A stretch of 64,000 nt of DNA from Caldilineaceae bacterium (GTDB lineage: Bacteria > Chloroflexota > Anaerolineae > Caldilineales > Caldilineaceae), in contig JALHQH010000062.1 of NCBI GenBank assembly GCA_022842065.1, forward strand, positions 4,667 through 68,666, read 5' to 3'. Shown piece after piece: positions 8,657 to 17,083 of this stretch. The stretch's first letter is position 1, and every line of letters starts with the position of its first letter. Below the pieces are notes generated by a model. It saw only the letters and a list, made by a program, of their open reading frames with translations. It ran no database searches and was not told where the DNA came from. Made by a program: the position numbers and the translations under genes.

Positions 8657-8995
8657 ATGGCGAGCGCGCAACAAGCCAAAACGGTTATCATCTATCGCGA
8701 TTCGGCCGACAACGAACCTTTTACGAACTGGCTAAACAGCCTGCGTGATCGGACCACACGCCGGCGTATTCTGCAGCGATTGTTACGCGTGGAAAGTGGC
8801 CATTATGGCGACTATAAACCAGTCGGTGAAGGTGTTAATGAATTGCGCCTCTTTTTCGGCCCAGGTTATCGGATCTACTTTGGTGAAGATGGCGATACCC
8901 TTGTGATCTTGCTCTGTGGCGGCGACAAAGATAGCCAAAACCGCGATATCGAGCAAGCCCAGGGATATTGGCAGGAGTACAAAACCCATGTCTAA
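8657..8995 (+). CDS. RelE/HigB-like (Gp49 family) addiction-module toxin
   Basis: The 112-residue protein matches the phage-derived Gp49-like/HigB toxin family. It shows a D..PF..WL..L.D pattern near residue 20, RILQRLLRVESGHYGDYKPV, then ELR.FFGPGYRIYF and LLCGGDK.SQ..DI..A. Family knowledge: these are ribosome-dependent mRNA interferases. The toxin gene comes first and overlaps the antitoxin gene by 8 bp, the usual order in this subfamily (as in HigBA). No damage is visible, so the module looks active. Confidence 0.88.
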   Translation: MASAQQAKTVIIYRDSADNEPFTNWLNSLRDRTTRRRILQRLLRVESGHYGDYKPVGEGVNELRLFFGPGYRIYFGEDGDTLVILLCGGDKDSQNRDIEQAQGYWQEYKTHV

Positions 8996-9305
8996 CTACC
9001 GGACTCTTGAAGAAGTCAGCGTTGCCTATTTTACTCAACATCCTGACGAGATCGAAGCCTTTCTCCGCGAGATCTTTGCCGATTATGCCGCTGATGGTGA
9101 TGCTGCGGCCTTACTCTCTGCACTGCGCATCATTGCCCGTGCGAAAGGGATTTCTACCCTGGCTGAAGAAGTGGGCATGACCCGGCAAGGGTTGCAAAAG
9201 GCCTTGTCCGCCAATGGCAACCCCCGTTTGGATAATATCAACGCGATCATGCGTGCCCTGGGTTATCAACTGCTGCCCCAGCCGCTGACGACTTCGACCG
9301 TCTAG
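8988..9305 (+). CDS. HTH antitoxin of the RelE/HigB-like module
   Basis: The 105-residue protein matches the 'addiction module antidote' family paired with Gp49-like toxins. It starts MSNYRTLEE, has a central helical region (DAAALLSALRIIARAKG) and a C-terminal XRE-type HTH (LAEEVGMTRQGLQKALS, then NGNPRLDNINAIMRALGY). The start at 8988 lies inside the toxin's 3' end, so translation is probably coupled. The protein should neutralise the toxin and bind the palindrome at 8604-8621. Confidence 0.88.
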   Translation: MSNYRTLEEVSVAYFTQHPDEIEAFLREIFADYAADGDAAALLSALRIIARAKGISTLAEEVGMTRQGLQKALSANGNPRLDNINAIMRALGYQLLPQPLTTSTV

Positions 9306-9325
9306 CCGCTATACAAGTCACCTGC

Positions 9326-9727
9326 CTACGCCGCGCTGATCTCTACCCGCCGCGTCCCACGCACCCGCCCGATCACCCAGCCGGACAAGCCAAGCACGGT
9401 CCCATAACTCACCCCGCTGATCAGGCCAACCAGCACAAAAAAGAGGCCAAAGGACCACATGTAAGCTTCGGCTTGATCGAGGTTATTCGCCAGATAGGTG
9501 TTGACAAAAAGTTGCCCTACCAGTGCTTCCACCGCACCGATTAACAAGCCTAACACAAGCCCATGCTGGGCATGGCTGGTTTCCACCTTTTTCGCCAGGG
9601 CAAAGGTGCAGATCATAAAGCCGATGGCGTAGGGATATGGTGCCGTTGCCGCCCACCGGCCAAAGACCGCCATGAATCCTGACACTAAGCCGAGGGTGCT
9701 CAGGGCGAGAAGTAATTTCCATTGCAT
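9326..9727 (-). CDS. Small membrane protein, four predicted transmembrane segments
   Basis: The 133-residue protein is hydrophobic, with segments near residues 3-22, 30-45, 55-75 and 90-125, and a basic C-terminus (GRVRGTRR). I do not recognise the family. Start 9727 is preceded by AAAAGGAAGAG at good spacing; the frame extends upstream to 9754 without a better site. It is convergent with the antitoxin gene. Confidence 0.6.
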   Translation of the reverse strand: MQWKLLLALSTLGLVSGFMAVFGRWAATAPYPYAIGFMICTFALAKKVETSHAQHGLVLGLLIGAVEALVGQLFVNTYLANNLDQAEAYMWSFGLFFVLVGLISGVSYGTVLGLSGWVIGRVRGTRRVEISAA

Positions 9728-9961
9728 AGGTGCTCTTCCTTTTGGTGTTGGCAATGCGCGCAGGTTGCCTGTAAAAGTGACTGCCGCTGGAGAAATGCAG
9801 GGGGCAATGGTGTCCGCGCCTAGGCACCGGCGGCAGTCGAAATGAAAATGTAACGAGTGGGCTATGTAAGGAAATTTATGATAAAACGGTCAAGGTAGAA
9901 AATTCCTTACAATTGTGTGTCAATGTGGAGAGTGAAGTGGTACGGAATATGGGGAGGATGG

Positions 9962-10090
9962 GGAGCATAGAAAACACAGAGAGCACAGAGCGCACGGAGA
10001 ACACAGAGGAATAGAGACGCTAGGTGCATAGCGCTAAAAACAACGCGATCTTCTCTGTGGCCTCTGTGTGCTCTGTGTTCCCTGTGGCAA
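9962..10090. repeat. Long imperfect inverted repeat built on ACAGAG motifs
   Basis: An arm with ACACAGAGAGCACAGAG-type sequence at 9971-10011 is mirrored by CTCTGTGTGCTCTGTGTTCC at 10062-10081. This kind of repeat is dispersed in many environmental genomes. No gene lies between 9728 and 10196. Confidence 0.65.
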
Positions 10091-10130
10091 AATAATCTCC
10101 CATACTCCATCAGTTATACGAGCACAAAGA

Positions 10131-10169
10131 AAAGGGGGATGGCAGCTAGTGCCATCCCCCTTTTCTTTT
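10131..10169 (-). terminator. Rho-independent terminator of the peptide ABC operon
   Basis: AAAGGGGGATGGCA (10131-10144) and TGCCATCCCCCTTT (10150-10163) form a 14-bp stem with a 5-nt loop. On the minus strand the stem runs into TTTTCTTT. It lies just after the stop codon of the binding-protein gene (10197). Confidence 0.8.
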
Positions 10170-10196
10170 ACATCTGCTACCCTTTAGCCCTCGGCG

Positions 10197-12035
10197 TTAT
10201 TCTGCCGGCTGTAGGTTGATAAAGCTCAACATAAAGTCATGTTGCCACGAATGGGGGAAGCCGTATGGATTGGCTTCCAGCGGCCAGTTGGTCCAGTATT
10301 GGGTGCTCATGGGGTAGCGGATGATCAGCTGGCCGACGTAGATGTCGGGCATTTCGCTCACCCAGATGTCCATGGCCTGAAGGAAGAGTTCCATCGCCTC
10401 GGGCGAATCAACTTCGAGCGGGGCGATCTGTTCGACCAGGGCATCGTACTCGGCGTTTTGCCAGCGGGAAGTGGCCCACCAGGTCGGGGCTGGTTCGCCG
10501 GTGGGGCGGAAGTATTGCGCACCATAGATCGAGAGCATGAAGTAGGGGTCCATGCCCAAGACGCCGCTTGGCCCTTTGCAGCCAAAGGATTCCAACTGCT
10601 CGCCAGTCTGCACGGCGGTGCCCAGGCCAGGCGAGTTGTCAAAGGACGCATTAAAGCCGGCATCCTGAAGCTGTTGCGCCAACGGTGGGCCATACGCCTT
10701 CAGCCAGTCGGGGATATAGATGTTCATATCGAAAGTGGCGCCATCTTTGGCCCAGAAGCCGTCACCATTCTTCTCCCAGCCCTTGCCAGTCATAATCTCA
10801 TCGACTTTGTCCAGATGCGGGGCGGTGTCATAGGTGTATTTGGAGAAGACCTCAGCTTGCAAGCGCTCCTCAAAGGGGGCAAACCAGCCATAGGGGGTGA
10901 ATTGATGCAGTGCGGGCACGCCGGCCCCCGCTTCGGCAATCGCCACCAGCTTTTCACGATCCAGCGCATAGCTGATCGCCCAGCGGATATCCTTGTCATC
11001 ATAGGGCGCGGCGCTGGCATTGAGATTGAGGTCAATCGGACACCAGTCAAGGTACCCATAGGGTGGCTCTTGGCCGGTAAACATGGTGACTTTGGGATTC
11101 TGCTCCAACACACTCTTCAAGGTCGAGACCTGCATAATCGGCCCCATGTCCAGTTCGCCGTTGATCATCAACTGCGCAGCCTGGCTTTCATCCTGGGACG
11201 GGAGGTAGATAATGCGTTCGACATTGGGCAAAGTTTTGAAGCCCGTCTCGACTGCCCACCAATCATCACGGCGGTCATAGATCTTCTGTTGCGGCGAGGC
11301 AAAAACTAACTTGAAGGGGCCGGAGCCGACGGGCAGCCCATTGGCGATGTCATGGTTGGTAAATTCGAGCGGATTCTGATCTTTCCAGATGTGCTCTGGC
11401 ACCACGATCGGGCCGTGGTTGGTGGTCAAGGTCGTGGCCCAGAAAGAGGGGCTGGGGCTCTTGAGCACCAACTTGACGGTCAGGTCATCAACTTTGACCG
11501 CTTCCTGCAAGAAGGTAGGCAGGTCGGCCAAGTGGACCATCGAGTCGGCATTATCGCGGTTCATGTTGAAGGTGTAGACCACATCATCGGCGTCGAGCGC
11601 TTCGCCATCATCCCACTTGATGCCGGGGCGCAACTTCAGGGTGATCTCGGTGTACTCGGCGTTGTATTCCCAGCTTTCGGCCAGCCAGTTCTCATATTCA
11701 CCGGTGAGCACGTTGAACATGATCAGCGGTTCGTACATTGCGGGCAGGGTGCCGGTGTGAAAAGCCTGATCCGAGCCGGGAATAAAGGGATTCTGGTTGT
11801 CAAACTGGGCATACTGGTTGGGACCACCGGCCATCACCACCAGCGTCTTCTCACGGGCAACTTCAGCAATCTCTGGTGCATCGGCGGCCGGTGCGGCGGC
11901 TTCGGCGGGTGCGGCTGCGGTATCGCCACCCTCGGCCGGGGCCGGGGTCGACGAGGGGCAGGCGGTTAATAAGAGCGCGGCGATGATACTCATGAGCATC
12001 ACGCGCCAGCCAAGCGCATACTTCTTTGTTGTCAT
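10197..12035 (-). CDS. Oligopeptide/dipeptide ABC transporter substrate-binding lipoprotein
   Basis: The 612-residue protein belongs to the SBP_bac_5 family. A signal peptide ends in a lipobox (LLLTAC, Cys near residue 26), followed by an Ala/Pro/Glu-rich linker. Core motifs are YEPLIMFN, LAESWEYN, ITLKLRPGIKWDDGEALDADDVVYTFN and RWAISYALDRE. The protein is expected at the outer face of the membrane, delivering peptides or oligosaccharides to the permeases encoded upstream in the same operon. It is the last gene before a strong terminator. The ligand cannot be told from sequence; related proteins in this phylum also bind sugars. Confidence 0.9.
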   Translation of the reverse strand: MTTKKYALGWRVMLMSIIAALLLTACPSSTPAPAEGGDTAAAPAEAAAPAADAPEIAEVAREKTLVVMAGGPNQYAQFDNQNPFIPGSDQAFHTGTLPAMYEPLIMFNVLTGEYENWLAESWEYNAEYTEITLKLRPGIKWDDGEALDADDVVYTFNMNRDNADSMVHLADLPTFLQEAVKVDDLTVKLVLKSPSPSFWATTLTTNHGPIVVPEHIWKDQNPLEFTNHDIANGLPVGSGPFKLVFASPQQKIYDRRDDWWAVETGFKTLPNVERIIYLPSQDESQAAQLMINGELDMGPIMQVSTLKSVLEQNPKVTMFTGQEPPYGYLDWCPIDLNLNASAAPYDDKDIRWAISYALDREKLVAIAEAGAGVPALHQFTPYGWFAPFEERLQAEVFSKYTYDTAPHLDKVDEIMTGKGWEKNGDGFWAKDGATFDMNIYIPDWLKAYGPPLAQQLQDAGFNASFDNSPGLGTAVQTGEQLESFGCKGPSGVLGMDPYFMLSIYGAQYFRPTGEPAPTWWATSRWQNAEYDALVEQIAPLEVDSPEAMELFLQAMDIWVSEMPDIYVGQLIIRYPMSTQYWTNWPLEANPYGFPHSWQHDFMLSFINLQPAE

Positions 12036-12077
12036 AACATGTTCTCCTGGTGAATATTACTTTTGATATATAGCAAG

Positions 12078-12207
12078 CTACCCCACCCTAACCCTCCCCA
12101 GTTTGGGGAGGGGATCTTACAGGGGAATCCAGACGACCTTGCTGTTCAGGTAAGCTGGGAAGGTCGCCAGGTTCTCTCCCTTCGCAGGGGAGGGTTAGGG
12201 AGGGGTT
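12078..12207. repeat. Inverted repeat between the ATPase and binding-protein genes
   Basis: CCCCACCCTAACCCTCCCCA near 12080 is mirrored by GGGGAGGGTTAGGGAGGGG at 12188-12206, with a shorter GGGGAGGGG copy between. It is a common intergenic palindrome. Lying between dppF-like and the lipoprotein gene, it could stabilise or attenuate the transcript. Confidence 0.6.
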
Positions 12208-13179
12208 CTACGGCTGATATAAATAACACGCCGCCACACGATCTTCTTCGATCGGATAGAGCGTGGGCGGCTGGGTTGTACAGTGGCTCATGACCTGGGG
12301 GCAACGGTCGGCAAATTTACAGCCCCCTTGGCTGCTAACTTTGCCATTGGTTTTTCCTGTTTTTAACTCGGCATCACCCCACGTGCGGTTGAGATCGGGC
12401 CAGGGGATCGAATTGACCAGCAGTTGGGTGTAGGGATGTTTTGGATCTTTGATCACCCGGTCAACCGTGCCCTGCTCCGCCACCGACCCCTTGTAGAGCA
12501 CAAAGATGTCGTTGCTGATGTGGTAAGCGGTGGTCAGATCGTGGGTGATGTAGAGAATGGTGATGCCAAAGTCGCGGTTGAGCGCGCGCAGACTTTCCAA
12601 AATTGTGGCGCGCAGCGAGGCATCAACCATCGAGACCGGCTCATCGGCGATGATCAGCTTGGGTTTGGTGAGCAGCGCGCGCGCCACCATAATCCGCTGC
12701 CGTTGGCCACCGCTGAGCTGGTGGGGAAAGCGCCCCAAGGTCTCTTCGGCGCGTAGCCCCACCCCCGCCAACGCCTCTTCGATCAAATCGCGGGCCGCCT
12801 TTTTGGAATTAGCCAGCTTGAACTTGGCAATCGGCACAGTCAACACATGATCAATCGGGTAAAACGGATTGTAGACCGAAAAGGGATCTTGAAAGACCGC
12901 TTGCACTTCACGGCGAAACTGCATGTGCTCGGCCCGCGTCAGGAGCGCCATCGGCTTGCCCTGGTACAGGACTTCGCCACTGCTGGGGGCGAGAAAACCC
13001 AACAGGATCAAGGCCAGCGTCGACTTGCCGCTGCCACTTTCGCCGGCTATTGCGCGCACCGTCGGCTGCGCGGTATCAACCGTCAACGAAAAGTTATCGA
13101 GCGCGACCGTACGCTTTTTGTGGAAAAGTCCACCGCCAAAAATTTTAGAGACATTCCGTAATTCGAGGAACGGAGCCAT
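12208..13179 (-). CDS. Peptide ABC transporter ATPase (DppF/OppF-like)
   Basis: The 323-residue ABC ATPase has Walker A GESGSGKST, signature LSGGQRQRI and Walker B LIIADEPVSMVD, and ends in the oligopeptide-transporter C-terminal region with a Cys-rich stretch (GGCKFADRCPQVMSHC). That region is typical of the Fe-S-binding tail of Opp/Dpp ATPases. The start at 13179 gives MAPFLELRNVSKIF and is preceded by AAAGGA. The frame to 13230 would add residues that come from the palindromic repeat at 13209-13276, so I reject it. Confidence 0.9.
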   Translation of the reverse strand: MAPFLELRNVSKIFGGGLFHKKRTVALDNFSLTVDTAQPTVRAIAGESGSGKSTLALILLGFLAPSSGEVLYQGKPMALLTRAEHMQFRREVQAVFQDPFSVYNPFYPIDHVLTVPIAKFKLANSKKAARDLIEEALAGVGLRAEETLGRFPHQLSGGQRQRIMVARALLTKPKLIIADEPVSMVDASLRATILESLRALNRDFGITILYITHDLTTAYHISNDIFVLYKGSVAEQGTVDRVIKDPKHPYTQLLVNSIPWPDLNRTWGDAELKTGKTNGKVSSQGGCKFADRCPQVMSHCTTQPPTLYPIEEDRVAACYLYQP

Positions 13180-13208
13180 GGCTGGTCCTTTAGGATTTAG
13201 GTAAATCG

Positions 13209-13276
13209 GTAAATCAGGAAATCGGTACATCGGTGAGCATCTACTGATTTACCGATGTACCGATTTCCTGATTTAC
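13209..13276. repeat. Perfect 26-bp inverted repeat overlapping the 3' end of the DppD-like gene
   Basis: GTAAATCAGGAAATCGGTAC... (13209-13234) and its exact mirror (13251-13276). The right arm and the loop encode the last residues of the DppD-like ATPase (EIGTSVNQ) and its stop codon at 13241. Confidence 0.85.
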
Positions 13277-14239
13277 TGCTCCCTCATACAGATGACAGGC
13301 CACGCGCTGGGTGCCGGGGGCGTTGACCAGCACGGGCGCGATCGTTTTGCATTTGTCCATCACTTGGGGGCAGCGGGGGTGGAAGACACAGCCGCCGGGG
13401 GGATTCAAGAGCGATGGCGCGACGCCGGGGATGCCCTGCAATTCGCCTTTGTGCGCCAGTTGCGGCAAGCTGCTGATTAACATTTGGGAATAGGGGTGCT
13501 GCGGGGTGGTAAAAAGTTCGCGCACGGTGCCCATTTCGGCCACCTTGCCCGCATACATCACCACCATACGGTCGACAAATTGGACCATCAGCCCCATGTC
13601 GTGGCCGATCAGGATCACCGCCGCACCCAACTCGTGTTGCACCCGGCGGATCGTCTCCATCACCTGACGCTGCACCACCACATCGAGCGCGCTCGTCGGC
13701 TCGTCGGCGATGATCACCTTGGGGCGCAACAGGATCGCAATCGCGATACAGACGCGCTGCTTCATGCCGCCACTCAACTCGTGGGGGAACATGTTGGCGA
13801 CTGCCGGCTCCAGATCGACCCATTCCAATACCTGGGCGATGCGTAACCCTTCTTCGCGGCTCGTCAACTGCACATCGTGGGCGCGCATGGCGTCAACCAT
13901 CTGGCGGCGAATGCGCACCACCGGGTTGAGCGAATTCATCGCGCCTTGGGGGATCATGCTGATCTCACTCAGCCGGGCCTGGCGCATCGCTTCCGGTGAC
14001 AATTGGGCGAGATCGCGGTTGCCCAACCAGAGTTCGCCCCCTTCGATGTGGCCCGGCGGCTTGATCATGCGCATCAGCGCCAGCGCCATCGTCGACTTGC
14101 CCGAACCCGACTCGCCCACCAGGCCCAGCCGCGTCCCCGCCGCCAATTCAAAGCTGACGCCATCCACCGCCTTCACCGGCCCGCGCGCTGTGTGATAGTG
14201 AACGCGTAAATCCTTAACCCGCAATACTGCTTCCGACAT
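13241..14239 (-). CDS. Peptide ABC transporter ATPase (DppD/OppD-like)
   Basis: The 332-residue protein has Walker A GESGSGKST, signature LSGGMKQRV, Walker B VIIADEPTSALD and the oligopeptide C-terminal region with a Cys-containing GGCVFHPRCPQVMDKC. It pairs with the DppF-like ATPase to drive uptake through the two permeases. The normal end of the protein is near YEGA; the last dozen residues, including EIGTSVNQ, are written by the palindromic repeat at 13209-13276, which appears to have inserted at or near the original stop. Confidence 0.9.
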   Translation of the reverse strand: MSEAVLRVKDLRVHYHTARGPVKAVDGVSFELAAGTRLGLVGESGSGKSTMALALMRMIKPPGHIEGGELWLGNRDLAQLSPEAMRQARLSEISMIPQGAMNSLNPVVRIRRQMVDAMRAHDVQLTSREEGLRIAQVLEWVDLEPAVANMFPHELSGGMKQRVCIAIAILLRPKVIIADEPTSALDVVVQRQVMETIRRVQHELGAAVILIGHDMGLMVQFVDRMVVMYAGKVAEMGTVRELFTTPQHPYSQMLISSLPQLAHKGELQGIPGVAPSLLNPPGGCVFHPRCPQVMDKCKTIAPVLVNAPGTQRVACHLYEGAVNQEIGTSVNQ

Positions 14240-14271
14240 AGTTTGCTTTACCAGTGTGGTATTTCTAAAGG

Positions 14272-14361
14272 GTGATGCGTGATGCGTAAAACGTAAAACG
14301 TAAGGGGTGAAACGTGAAACGGTTCGGCAGATGCACTTTACGTTTCACGTTTTACGCATCA
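14272..14361. repeat. Palindromic repeat with AAACGTAAAACG motifs
   Basis: GTGATGCGTAAAACGTAAAACG (read across 14278-14300) is mirrored by CGTTTCACGTTTTACGCATC at 14341-14360. The same motif family occurs at 62268-62318. It fills the gap between the permease and ATPase genes. Confidence 0.7.
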
Positions 14362-15204
14362 CACCGCTTTCCGCAACTTGGGATTGGCAATCTGATCCAG
14401 CCCCAACGAGATCAGGAAGAGCCCCATGAAGGTGAGGATGATCACCAGAATGGGCGGTCCCCACCACCACCAGAGCCCCCGCAGGATCGCGGTGGAGTAG
14501 AGCGCCCAGTAGATGGTCATGCCCAAGGTGGGCTCATTCTGTGGTCCCAGCCCGAGGGCTTCCAGGCCAATCGTCGCCAGAATCGCCGAGCCGACTGCGC
14601 TGACAAAACTGGCGGCGAGATAGGGCAACAGGTTGGGGATCAGCTCGCGGACGATGATCTCAAAGCCGCCCATGCCATTGAGGCGGGCGACCATCACAAA
14701 CTGCCGTTCGCGCAGGGTAAGCACCTGGGCACGGATTGTGCGCGTCGGCCACATCCACGCCAGCGAGGCGACCACCAGCGCCATCATGTTGACACTGACC
14801 GCGCCGCGCAAGGTGGTGGCGATCACCACCAAAAAGAGCAAGCCGGGCACCGTCAACAAGACATCGGCCGCGCCTTTGATCAAGGTATCGACCCAGCCAC
14901 CAAAGTAGCCGGCCATAAAACCAAAGACAATTCCGATGCCCAGCCCAATCGCCCCGGCGATCAGCCCAATGCGCAGGGTCAACGGCGTGCCGGCCACCAT
15001 CACCGGCAGGATCTCGCGGCCATAGGTGTCTGTGCCCAAAGGGTATTCTGCCGAAGGTTTTTCATCTGGCATGGCAGAGCCTAACCGCGCCCCCTTGATA
15101 TCGACAAAACGCCCCATCACCGGTCCAAAAAGCGTTAAGACAATCATAATCGCCAACCCCCACCAGAGCAACGGGTGTTGGCGGAGCGAAGCAAATAGGT
15201 TCAT
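14359..15204 (-). CDS. Peptide ABC transporter permease (DppC/OppC-like)
   Basis: The 281-residue inner-membrane permease has an N-terminal membrane anchor (WWGLAIMIVLTLFG), then GTDTYGREI, typical of OppC/DppC. The BPD_transp_1 domain includes an EAA-like loop (RLNGMGGFEIIVRELIPNLLP). The start at 15204 overlaps the stop of the upstream permease gene (TGATG), so translation is coupled. The longer frame to 15570 is out-of-frame read-through of the neighbour and is not used. Confidence 0.9.
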   Translation of the reverse strand: MNLFASLRQHPLLWWGLAIMIVLTLFGPVMGRFVDIKGARLGSAMPDEKPSAEYPLGTDTYGREILPVMVAGTPLTLRIGLIAGAIGLGIGIVFGFMAGYFGGWVDTLIKGAADVLLTVPGLLFLVVIATTLRGAVSVNMMALVVASLAWMWPTRTIRAQVLTLRERQFVMVARLNGMGGFEIIVRELIPNLLPYLAASFVSAVGSAILATIGLEALGLGPQNEPTLGMTIYWALYSTAILRGLWWWWGPPILVIILTFMGLFLISLGLDQIANPKLRKAV

Positions 15205-16208
15205 CAGCGCCCCTGATAAGTGATACGTGGGTCTAACAATGGATAGAGCAGATCGATAATCAGCGTGGCCAGCGCAATCGCCAGAATCAACATCATCACC
15301 ACGCCATAGATGACAAAATAGTCGAACAGGCGAATCGCCTGGTAGAGCACGGTGCCGACGCCCGGATAACCAAAGACCACCTCGACCAGCACTGCGCCCG
15401 AAACAATGTAGCCCAATGAAAGCGCCAGCGATGTGGTCTGCGGCAGCAAGGCGTTGCGCAGGGCGTAGCGGTAAAAGATCTCCTTGTCCTTTAGCCCCTT
15501 GGCTTCCGCAAAGGTAATATAATCCTCGCCCAGCCCGGAGATCATCATGCCGCGCATGCCAATCGCCCATGAGCCAAGCGAGGCCAGAATAATCGAAAAG
15601 GCTGGCAACACCGAGTGATGGGCTACATCCATGATAAAGGCCCAGTCGAGGCTGGGGATCGTCATCTGATTATAGCCGCCGCTCAGTGGGAACCACTTGA
15701 GGGTAAAGGCGAGCAGATAAACGAGGATCAAGCCTAGGATGTAAAAGGGGATCGACGACAGGGCGATCAACGGCGACAAGAGTAGGTTGACGATGAGCGG
15801 CGTCTGCGGCCAAGCCGCCAGCGCGCCCAATAAGGTGCCGATGACAAAGGCAAAGAGTGTCGAGATCAGCAGCAGCCCAATCGTCCACGGCAGCGCACGC
15901 AGGATAATGTCGATCACTTTGCTGGGGAAGTTGGCAATTGAGATGCCAAAATCCAGGCGCACCATGTCAAACATATAGTTGACATATTGGCGCCAGAGGG
16001 GCTGATCCAGCCCAAATTTGGCCTCGTAGTTTTTGACCACCGCCTCCATATCCGTCTTGCCCGCGCCACCAAAAGAGACGGCCTGCAGCAGCTTTTCGCG
16101 GATTGGGTTGACGGGGGCGAGCCGGGGTAAGAGAAAACTCAAGGTCGATGCCAACCAGATAATAATTAGGAATACACCGAACCGTCTGAGCAGATAACCG
16201 ACATTCAT
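15204..16208 (-). CDS. Peptide ABC transporter permease (DppB/OppB-like)
   Basis: The 334-residue permease is the first gene of the operon. It starts MNVGYLLRRFGVFLIIIW, contains RLAPVNPI, and has a BPD_transp_1 domain with the EAA-like AEAKGLKDKEIFYRYALRNALLP segment. About six transmembrane helices are evident. Family members form a heterodimer with the DppC-like permease. The operon order is permease B, permease C, ATPase D, ATPase F, binding protein. AGAGAAAAATAG precedes the ATG; the ribosome binding site is weak. Confidence 0.9.
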   Translation of the reverse strand: MNVGYLLRRFGVFLIIIWLASTLSFLLPRLAPVNPIREKLLQAVSFGGAGKTDMEAVVKNYEAKFGLDQPLWRQYVNYMFDMVRLDFGISIANFPSKVIDIILRALPWTIGLLLISTLFAFVIGTLLGALAAWPQTPLIVNLLLSPLIALSSIPFYILGLILVYLLAFTLKWFPLSGGYNQMTIPSLDWAFIMDVAHHSVLPAFSIILASLGSWAIGMRGMMISGLGEDYITFAEAKGLKDKEIFYRYALRNALLPQTTSLALSLGYIVSGAVLVEVVFGYPGVGTVLYQAIRLFDYFVIYGVVMMLILAIALATLIIDLLYPLLDPRITYQGR

Positions 16209-16381
16209 CGTCTATTTTTCTCTCCAACTATGCGGTTATGGTTTTGGGCTCAGCACGCAACAGGTAGCCAATGAGCAGCATACCTCGACCAGCGAATGCA
16301 GCTACCGATTTGCACAATGAGCAAGCTTGTTGATGTGGCGGAATTTCGTAGAAACAGTGAGCGGGGAACGCTTTGGAAGTT

Positions 16382-16410
16382 ATTATACATGACTTCGGCA
16401 AAACGCGCAA
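16382..16410 (-). promoter_or_regulatory. Possible promoter of the peptide ABC operon
   Basis: On the minus strand TTGCGC (16405-16410), a 17-bp spacer and a perfect TATAAT (16382-16387) lie about 175 bp before the first permease start. The -35 is weak. Confidence 0.45.
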
Positions 16411-16813
16411 TGTGCTTTTACGCGCGTAAATTTCACCGTCTATTGTGCAGATCGAACTGACAACCGCTAATTGACAACCGACCACCGCAGTTGTCAGTTA
16501 GCGGTCGTCAGTCGTCTTTTTCAGCGCTGGCGATCAGGTCAATCCACGACTCCCCGGCCTTCTGCACCGCGCTGATCCCCGTCACGCCGGTGATGTTCAT
16601 ACCGGCCTAGGGGCCAAGGACGCGCACGGTTGTAACGGGTCAAATCGTATGGCTTCTAGCAAAAGCCGCACTTCCGGCTTGGCCGATGTAGGTGCTCTTA
16701 CGCACCGATTTGGCCTTTTCCGCTATGCTAATAGACAAAGCAAATAGAGTTGACACAAAGCGGGCTGCGCATCAGGGGATGCGCAGTACACGATTGTGCC
16801 AGGTTTGATTGTG

Positions 16814-16969
16814 TTATCTATAAGGCTGTACAAAAGCGAAATGCCCATACCTCAGTGCCCCTTGGTTCGCCGTGGCAGTATCACCAGCGAGAAAGAGGAT
16901 GCTGCTCAGGATCGGTCCAATACAAGGCACCCACCCGGCGCTAAAACTGACGCCCAAGCGCGCATGGTA
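16814..16969 (-). pseudogene. Remnant of a CcdA/DsbD-type thiol-disulfide transporter gene
   Basis: A minus-strand frame reads LGVSFSAGWVPCIGPILSS and then ILFLAGDTATANQGALRYG before a stop at 16814. GW.PCIGPIL is the signature of the CcdA family, which carries reducing power across the membrane to proteins such as TlpA/CcmG. Both flanks are missing, so this is a fragment of about 50 codons. It lies next to an intact TlpA-like gene, which suggests that a CcdA-TlpA pair once stood here. Confidence 0.6.
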
Positions 16970-17083
16970 TCACTCCACTAAGTGGTGGAGTGATATCGCA
17001 AAAACATTACTGGGTATGTTTGGATGGATTCGGATTGTACGTGGTCTTGCTCGCATGGCAGGCTATCCTGAAATGAGGTTACA

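Larger units (their letters stand above)
16209..17083. other. Gene-poor stretch between the ABC operon and the TlpA-like gene
   Basis: Apart from the promoter and ccdA remnant there is a 12-bp hairpin with short arms at 16970-16995. The 3' end of a plus-strand frame (LYVVLLAWQAILK, stop just before 17084) could be the last residues of a lost membrane protein. No intact gene is visible. Confidence 0.45.

Noticed and set aside
10239..11309. 356-residue plus-strand frame opposite the binding-protein gene
   Set aside because: Shadow of a clear SBP_bac_5 lipoprotein.
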